Shown here: piece by piece, positions 5,884 through 10,629 of the stretch
Position numbering within the stretch: the first letter of the stretch is position 1
Layout: the number at the start of each line of letters is the position of its first letter
Assembly: GCA_030621105.1 (NCBI GenBank)
Contig: JAUXIH010000028.1
Coordinates: 1 to 10,629 of the forward strand
From: Dehalococcoidia bacterium
Lineage (GTDB): Bacteria > Chloroflexota > Dehalococcoidia > GIF9 > AB-539-J10
Direction: 5' to 3'
Length of the DNA: 10,629 nt
Made by a program: the position numbers and the translations under genes
Notes under the pieces: generated by a model
What the model was told of the DNA's origin: nothing
What the model saw: only the letters and a program-made list of their open reading frames with translations
Databases searched by the model: none

Positions 5884-7776
5884 ATGAGTAAAGTGATAGG
5901 AATAGATTTAGGAACCACCCTCAGTGTGGTCACAGTGATAGAAGGAGGAGAACCGAAAATTATCCCCAGCGCCGAAGGAAGTAATCTAATCCCTTCAGTA
6001 GTCGCAATAAGCAAATCAGGTGAACGTCTGGTAGGAGAGATTGCCAAACGCCAAGCCGTGGTAAACCCCGAGAACACCATTTTTAGCATCAAGCGTCTTA
6101 TCGGGCGGAAATTCAAGTCAGAGTCAGTTCAATTCGACATCAAGCGGCTCCCCTACAAAATTACTGAGGCTCCCAATGGAGATTGCCGGGTGCTAATGGG
6201 AGACAAGGAATACAGCCCCCAAGAAATATCAGCCATGATCCTGCAAAAACTAAAAACTGACGCTGAGTCCTATTTGGGGGAGAAAGTAACTGATGCGGTA
6301 ATAACAGTCCCCGCTTATTTCAATGACAGCCAACGCCAAGCGACTAAAGATGCTGGTGCCATTGCAGGGCTTAACGTTTTACGCATCATCAATGAACCTA
6401 CAGCGTCATCTCTAGCCTATGGACTGGATAAGAAAAAAGATGAAACCATCGCAGTATACGATTTTGGAGGGGGGACCTTCGATATTTCTATTCTGGACCT
6501 CGGTGAAGGAACCTTCCAGGTTAAGTCAACAAATGGCGATACCCATCTTGGCGGCGATGACATTGACCAGGTAGTCATGGACTGGGTATGCAGTGAATTC
6601 AAAAAGGAATCTGGCATTGACCTGAGACAGGACAGGATGGCTTTACAGCGGCTGAGGGATGCCGCGGAGAAAGCAAAGAGGGAACTCTCCACGGTGAGTC
6701 AAACAGAGATCAGTCTGCCATTTATTACCGCTGATGCATCAGGGCCCAAACACCTTAGCTTAACGCTCACCCGTGCTAAATTAGAGCGGCTTTCAGCAGA
6801 CCTGATAGAGAGAAGCCTTGGTCCTTGTCGTCAGGCACTAACCGATGCAGGATTATCACCCAACCAAATTAGTGATGTAGTTCTGGTCGGTGGTCAAACA
6901 AGGATGCCAAAAATTCAAGAAACCCTAAGACAACTCTTCGGCAAGGAACCAGCAAGGGGAGTAAATCCTGATGAGGCTGTAGCTCTAGGTGCTGCAATTC
7001 AAGCAGGAGTACTTAAAGGTGAGGTAGGCGATGTTCTATTGCTTGATGTGACTCCGCTAACCTTGGGAATAGAAACACTAGGAGGAGTCTCGACCTCCCT
7101 GATTCCTCGTAATACCACCATCCCTACTTCCAAGAGCCAGATCTTCAGCACAGCTAGCGATAACCAGTCTGGCGTAGAAATTCATGTGCTTCAGGGAGAA
7201 CGCCCCATGGCAACAGATAATCGTACTCTAGGGCGGTTTATGCTGGATGGGATTCTGCCTGCCCCCCGCGGTATGCCCCAAATCGAGGTAACCTTTGATA
7301 TCGATGCTAACGGTATTATTAATGTGAGTGCCAGAGATAAAGGAACAGGCAAAGAACAGAAGATCACCATTACCGCTTCCAGTGGATTAAGCAAAGAAGA
7401 GGTAGAAAAACTACAGCATGATGCAGAAACTCATGCTGCCGAAGATGGCAAGCGCAAGGAAGAAATTGAAATACGCAATTCCGCTGACAGTCTAGTATAC
7501 ACAGCAGAGAAAACCCTGCGGGAGCATACAGATAAAATACCGGCTGATGTTAAACAACGGATAGAAACTAAGATATCAACAGTGAAGACGGCTCTTCAAG
7601 GTAAAGAGGTGCCCCCCATCAGGGAGGCCATGCAGGATCTATCTCAAACGGTGCAGGAGGTGGGATCTGCAATATACGGGCAGTCAGAACAAACTCCTCC
7701 TGCTGGAGAAAATACGAATGACAAGAAGACTGGTAATGATGAAGGCACTGTGGAAGGCGATTTCAGGGAAGTATAA
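5884..7776 (+). CDS. dnaK: Chaperone DnaK (Hsp70)
   Basis: DnaK is the ATP-driven cytoplasmic Hsp70 that binds exposed hydrophobic peptides and works with GrpE and a J-protein. It has 630 residues, full length. The nucleotide-binding domain (1 to about 380) shows IGIDLGTT (5-12), K70, TVPAYFNDSQRQATKDAG (141-158), NEPTA with E171, DFGGGTFD (193-200) and VLVGGQTRMP (333-342). The conserved linker is VLLLDV (384-389). The substrate-binding beta domain follows to about 500, then the helical lid and an acidic, flexible tail (from about 600) ending in FREV. Position 13, usually Asn after DLGTT, is Leu, and the usual TPSVV reads IPSVV (36-40). ATG 5884 has an ideal AGGAGG. It lies 2 nt after grpE and 9 nt before the PEPCK homologue; no dnaJ follows within the window. 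Confidence 0.98.
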   Translation: MSKVIGIDLGTTLSVVTVIEGGEPKIIPSAEGSNLIPSVVAISKSGERLVGEIAKRQAVVNPENTIFSIKRLIGRKFKSESVQFDIKRLPYKITEAPNGDCRVLMGDKEYSPQEISAMILQKLKTDAESYLGEKVTDAVITVPAYFNDSQRQATKDAGAIAGLNVLRIINEPTASSLAYGLDKKKDETIAVYDFGGGTFDISILDLGEGTFQVKSTNGDTHLGGDDIDQVVMDWVCSEFKKESGIDLRQDRMALQRLRDAAEKAKRELSTVSQTEISLPFITADASGPKHLSLTLTRAKLERLSADLIERSLGPCRQALTDAGLSPNQISDVVLVGGQTRMPKIQETLRQLFGKEPARGVNPDEAVALGAAIQAGVLKGEVGDVLLLDVTPLTLGIETLGGVSTSLIPRNTTIPTSKSQIFSTASDNQSGVEIHVLQGERPMATDNRTLGRFMLDGILPAPRGMPQIEVTFDIDANGIINVSARDKGTGKEQKITITASSGLSKEEVEKLQHDAETHAAEDGKRKEEIEIRNSADSLVYTAEKTLREHTDKIPADVKQRIETKISTVKTALQGKEVPPIREAMQDLSQTVQEVGSAIYGQSEQTPPAGENTNDKKTGNDEGTVEGDFREV

Positions 7777-7785
7777 AGGAGGGAG

Positions 7786-9378
7786 ATGTCAACAATATTA
7801 GAGCAATTTGCACAAACAACATCCAGGATTAGGGAAAGGGCACTGGAGGAACATCGCTTAGTGAGCAACCCTTCCAATGAAGAGCTACGAGCGCTTGTAG
7901 AAAAAGAACCAGGCATACGGAAAACAAGATATGGAAACTTTGTAGCTGACAGCGAACCCACTTCCAGGGCAGCAATGTTCACCCGGAATAGTGTCGACCA
8001 TGTCTTTGGTGAAGAAGAGCATGAACTGCTCAAACAATGTGAGCGGGCTCTAGCTAAAGAGAGGTTGATATCAGTCGACACTATAGTAGGTGATAAAGCC
8101 AGCAAGGTCACCGCCAGATTTGTTATCCCAGAAAGATTTGCCCATGTGGCTTATGGAGGGAGAAACCTATATCTGCCGCTCAAACAAGAGGTTGAACAGC
8201 CAACATATGAAATTCTAATGTTCTTCGATGAGGCCTTTGAGTCCAATAAAACTAAGGCTCTGCCCTACAAAGACATCACAATAAGACTGGCTATGTTGGG
8301 TGACGGCAGGGTGATCAAAATTATCAGAAATAGCAATTACATTGGGGAATATAAAAAAGGGGTCTTCGCTGCAGAAGATTGGACCAGTAAAACCTATAGA
8401 GGAGGAATTTTCCTTCATGCTGGGTGTCGAGAAGATTACCTTCAATCCATCCATGGGGATTACCGCTGGTCTAAATCATTGCTTATTGCTCTAACTGCAA
8501 ATGGTAAAACAAGCACTACTTCCAAAATATTAGCCAGAAAAGGAAACGAGCAATCATGGCTTATCCAAGATGACGGTGGCACCTTAATGCCGGATGGTTC
8601 CTTCCATGGGTTTGAAGGCGGTGGGATATTCGTCAAAACAGAAAGCGTAAATCCAGGAAATCAGATGGAGATATTCTATGGATTACTGAAAGCAGAAACC
8701 CTCTGCGAAAACGTCGCCGTGACTGAACAGGGAGAACTCGATTTCTACAACTTCGATAAAACTTCAAATGGCAGGGCAGTTATATTAAGGAGGGATTTTC
8801 TGCATGCTAGTTCAGATATTGACGCCGATAAGATAGACAACATGATTCTCATTACCCGGGGCTCATCAATACCCGCAATCTCCAAATTAACACTGGAACA
8901 AGCAACAGCCCTTATGGTTATAGGACAATCGATGGAATCCTCCGCAGGTGATCCAACTCAGGCAGGAAAAATAAGAAGAGAATTCTTCTATGATCCCTTT
9001 ATGGCTGGAGGAAAAGCTGAGCACGCCAATAAATTCTATACAATACTGAAAAACCTACCCTACAACATCAATTGCTTCTTAATAAATACCGGCGGCATAG
9101 GAGAAGGGGAACATTACCACGATATAAAATTAGAGGATACTTTGGCCATACTGGACTCTCTGCTAAGAGGAGGACTCGAAGATTGGGTAGACTCGCCTAC
9201 AGGTTTTAAAGTGCCACGAGCAATACGCTACGTAGATGATATCTACTCACATCCAGAGAGGCTGTACCCCAAAACTGAGTTTGCAGAGAAACAAAAAAAA
9301 CTCAGCCAGATAAGGCGTGAATCTATTGAGAAAGTTGGTGATTCCCTTAACTCCAACGTAAGAAATGTATTCAGGTAA
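7786..9378 (+). CDS. pckA: ATP-type phosphoenolpyruvate carboxykinase family protein, divergent
   Basis: Family members convert oxaloacetate and ATP to phosphoenolpyruvate, CO2 and ADP, linking the TCA cycle to gluconeogenesis, or run in reverse. The 530-residue length fits. Landmarks that align in order with ATP-PEPCK, from memory, are YIGEYKKGVF (185-194, metal-ligand lysine), LHAG with H211, the P-loop ALTANGKTST (235-244) in place of GLSGTGKT, LIQDDGG (259-265, kinase-2 aspartates), FEGGGIFVKT (276-285), ENVAV.E.G..DF (308-320), GRAVILRR with R330, SKLTLEQA (366-373) and NTGGIG (434-439). The usual TGRSPKDK substrate loop near the N-terminus is not recognisable; KTRYGNFV (46-53) occupies that place. 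GGAGGG ends 2 nt before ATG 7786, rather close. Position right after dnaK suggests cotranscription. The family call is firm, but exact activity and nucleotide preference are inferred. Confidence 0.72.
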   Translation: MSTILEQFAQTTSRIRERALEEHRLVSNPSNEELRALVEKEPGIRKTRYGNFVADSEPTSRAAMFTRNSVDHVFGEEEHELLKQCERALAKERLISVDTIVGDKASKVTARFVIPERFAHVAYGGRNLYLPLKQEVEQPTYEILMFFDEAFESNKTKALPYKDITIRLAMLGDGRVIKIIRNSNYIGEYKKGVFAAEDWTSKTYRGGIFLHAGCREDYLQSIHGDYRWSKSLLIALTANGKTSTTSKILARKGNEQSWLIQDDGGTLMPDGSFHGFEGGGIFVKTESVNPGNQMEIFYGLLKAETLCENVAVTEQGELDFYNFDKTSNGRAVILRRDFLHASSDIDADKIDNMILITRGSSIPAISKLTLEQATALMVIGQSMESSAGDPTQAGKIRREFFYDPFMAGGKAEHANKFYTILKNLPYNINCFLINTGGIGEGEHYHDIKLEDTLAILDSLLRGGLEDWVDSPTGFKVPRAIRYVDDIYSHPERLYPKTEFAEKQKKLSQIRRESIEKVGDSLNSNVRNVFR

Positions 9379-9575
9379 TACAAATGACATACTCCAAGCA
9401 GGGCTTGTTAACCAGAGCCTTGGAGATAACCTTGAAATAAGTAACAACTTATACTAATGATAGTAAGGAAATATCTTTGTCCTGTTCTGTCACAAGCTCA
9501 GGCAAGCATAGAAACAGAAAACAAAACAGCTAACTCGCCTCGAAAAACTGTAAATAGCTGCATGCATAAAACCTC
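9379..9575. other. Intergenic region between PEPCK homologue and lspA
   Basis: The largest non-coding stretch in the window (197 nt) carries a hairpin at its left end. TATACT (9450-9455) resembles a -10 box and TTGAAA (9432-9437) resembles a -35, but they are only 12 nt apart, so no standard promoter can be claimed. The right half is A-rich and shows no ribosome site before lspA. I see no tRNA, small RNA or protein-coding signature. Confidence 0.4.
9392..9425 (+). terminator. Hairpin after the PEPCK homologue, possible weak terminator
   Basis: CTCCAAG (9392-9398) pairs with CTTGGAG (9419-9425) over 7 bp. An inner GCTT/GAGC pairing of about 4 bp, including one wobble, follows after a bulge, with the loop near 9407-9414. 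No T-tract follows, so it is not a canonical intrinsic terminator; it could instead protect the mRNA 3' end. Confidence 0.35.
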
Positions 9576-10097
9576 GTGAACAGAATGCAAAAGGGGCGAT
9601 ATAGCAGACTAATAGGGCCGCTTGCAGGCACGCTCGCTGGAGCGACTTCCTTCGATCAGTTATCCAAGCTGTGGATAAGGAGTAACTTCATCCCGGGAGA
9701 GTCATTGCCCCAAGACGGGGTCCTCCGCATAACTTACATACAGAATACTGGCTCTGCGTTTGGCCTATTTGCACATCAAAATATTCCTCTCATCAGCATT
9801 ATTATCATTGCTATAGTCATAATCCTATTATCATTGCGATATTTGCCTCCAACACTTGCTACAAGCATATCCTTAGGATTAATACTCAGCGGCGCCACAG
9901 GAAATTTAATCGACAGGATATATCTAGGGTACGTAGTGGATTTCATCGATATCCGTTTGTGGGGCAGCTTACACTGGTACACATTCAACATTGCGGATAC
10001 AGCAATAGTAGTAGGGATAATCCTCTTATTCTATGCTATATACAGATCAGGACTGTTAAACAAAGCACATGCTAATGGAGAAAATAGCTCAGACTAG
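9576..10097 (+). CDS. lspA: Lipoprotein signal peptidase (signal peptidase II)
   Basis: LspA is a membrane aspartyl protease that removes signal peptides from lipid-modified prolipoproteins. At 173 residues it has normal size. Visible motifs are DQLSKLWI (27-34), NTGSAFG (57-63), SGATGNLIDR (105-114), VVDFIDI with catalytic D122, and FNIADTA with catalytic D141. About four hydrophobic segments are visible, near 12-28, 72-88, 95-110 and 140-158. The start is uncertain: GTG 9576 opens the frame and ATG 9585 is an alternative, and neither has a Shine-Dalgarno site. The last 23 nt overlap the next gene, and lspA next to an RluD-type gene is a common pairing in bacteria. Confidence 0.94.
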   Translation: MNRMQKGRYSRLIGPLAGTLAGATSFDQLSKLWIRSNFIPGESLPQDGVLRITYIQNTGSAFGLFAHQNIPLISIIIIAIVIILLSLRYLPPTLATSISLGLILSGATGNLIDRIYLGYVVDFIDIRLWGSLHWYTFNIADTAIVVGIILLFYAIYRSGLLNKAHANGENSSD

Positions 10098-10629
10098 AAT
10101 ATTGCAATATACTTCATCTAGCACTCCTATACGACTCGACCAATATGTAGCTCGTTCTACCCCCCAGTACTCACGCTGTTATATTCAGAGATTGATAAAA
10201 CAAGGATACGTTTTAGTCAATCAACACCAAGCAAAGGCAAACCAAAAACTAAGAGAGGGAGATAGAATAACAATCGCACTTCCCCCTCCCCAGCCTGCTA
10301 CTCTTCTCCCTGAATCTATACCATTAACCATAGTTTACCAAGATTCAGATGTCTTAGTGATAAATAAGCCAGCAGGAATAACCATGTATCCTGCGGCAGG
10401 ACATCCTGACCATACGATTGTGAACGCTATTCTAGCCCACTGCCCTGACCTGGACAAAACCAGTGGTGATTTGCGCCCAGGCATTGTACATCGACTGGAT
10501 AAAGACACCTCAGGCATCGTTATCATTGCCAAGAACAGTGCTGCCAAATCATATCTCGTCAATCAATTCCGATCCCATGTTGTAACCAAGAAATACATCG
10601 CCATGGTAAAGGGAAGATTATCACCATGC
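10075..10629 (+). CDS. rluD: RluA/RluD family 23S rRNA pseudouridine synthase, C-terminus beyond window
   Basis: This family isomerises specific uridines of large-subunit rRNA to pseudouridine. The frame gives 185 residues up to the window edge; the family is usually about 300, so roughly the last third is missing. An N-terminal S4 RNA-binding domain (about 18-67) contains IRLDQYVA and LREGDRI. The catalytic domain begins with VLVINKPAG (93-101), then YPAAGHPD (105-112) and LRPGIVHRLDKDTSG (133-147), where D142 is the catalytic aspartate, then KKYIAMVKG (172-180). The PAAGH and LRPGIVHRLDKDTSG forms suit RluD best, but the exact target site is inferred. ATG 10075 lies inside lspA, overlapping by 23 nt with no clear ribosome site; a TTG at 10102 just past the lspA stop is an alternative. 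Confidence 0.93.
   Translation, partial: MEKIAQTRILQYTSSSTPIRLDQYVARSTPQYSRCYIQRLIKQGYVLVNQHQAKANQKLREGDRITIALPPPQPATLLPESIPLTIVYQDSDVLVINKPAGITMYPAAGHPDHTIVNAILAHCPDLDKTSGDLRPGIVHRLDKDTSGIVIIAKNSAAKSYLVNQFRSHVVTKKYIAMVKGRLSPC

Noticed and set aside
5793..6116. A 107-codon minus-strand open frame opposite the grpE-dnaK junction
   Set aside because: It lies entirely opposite conserved GrpE and DnaK coding sequence and has no family signature.
7644..8111. A 155-codon open frame on the minus strand across the dnaK-PEPCK junction
   Set aside because: It is antisense to two well-supported genes, has a low-complexity Ser/Leu-rich translation with no recognisable domain, and is best explained as a shadow of the coding strand.
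9432..9455. TTGAAA and TATACT as an lspA promoter
   Set aside because: The two boxes are only 12 nt apart, too close for a sigma-70 type promoter.

Overview
This is a bacterial chromosomal housekeeping region with two divergent gene blocks and no sign of mobile DNA. The families present, a roughly 20-residue insert in SecA before its ADITYG-type motif, and the gene content together resemble Chloroflexota, perhaps Dehalococcoidia or a related uncultured lineage. That placement comes from remembered family resemblance, not a search.

Left block, minus strand, read from about 4199 down to 1: glyA (serine hydroxymethyltransferase), prs (ribose-phosphate pyrophosphokinase) and secA (preprotein translocase ATPase, cut by the window edge after 625 residues). 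prs has its own extended -10 promoter in the 124-nt glyA-prs gap. secA starts 2 nt past the prs stop. glyA supplies one-carbon units and prs supplies PRPP, so both feed nucleotide synthesis.

Right block, plus strand, from 4286: hrcA, grpE and dnaK, packed with gaps of 12 and 2 nt, then a divergent ATP-type PEP carboxykinase homologue 9 nt after dnaK, where dnaJ often sits. The block is headed by a TTGACA promoter and a CIRCE operator (4266-4292) that overlaps the hrcA start codon, so HrcA autoregulation of the chaperone genes is well supported. After a 197-nt gap holding a hairpin come lspA (lipoprotein signal peptidase) and an overlapping RluD-type pseudouridine synthase that runs off the right edge.

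The most distinctive region is the glyA/hrcA divergence (about 4190-4292). Its two predicted -35 boxes lie 3 nt apart, the CIRCE covers the hrcA start, and the glyA promoter is so close to its ATG that a leaderless or nearly leaderless mRNA is predicted. No RNA genes, CRISPR arrays, insertion sequences or gene-free stretches over 300 nt were seen. I found no clearly undescribed system; the items of interest are regulatory architecture and active-site deviations in familiar families.
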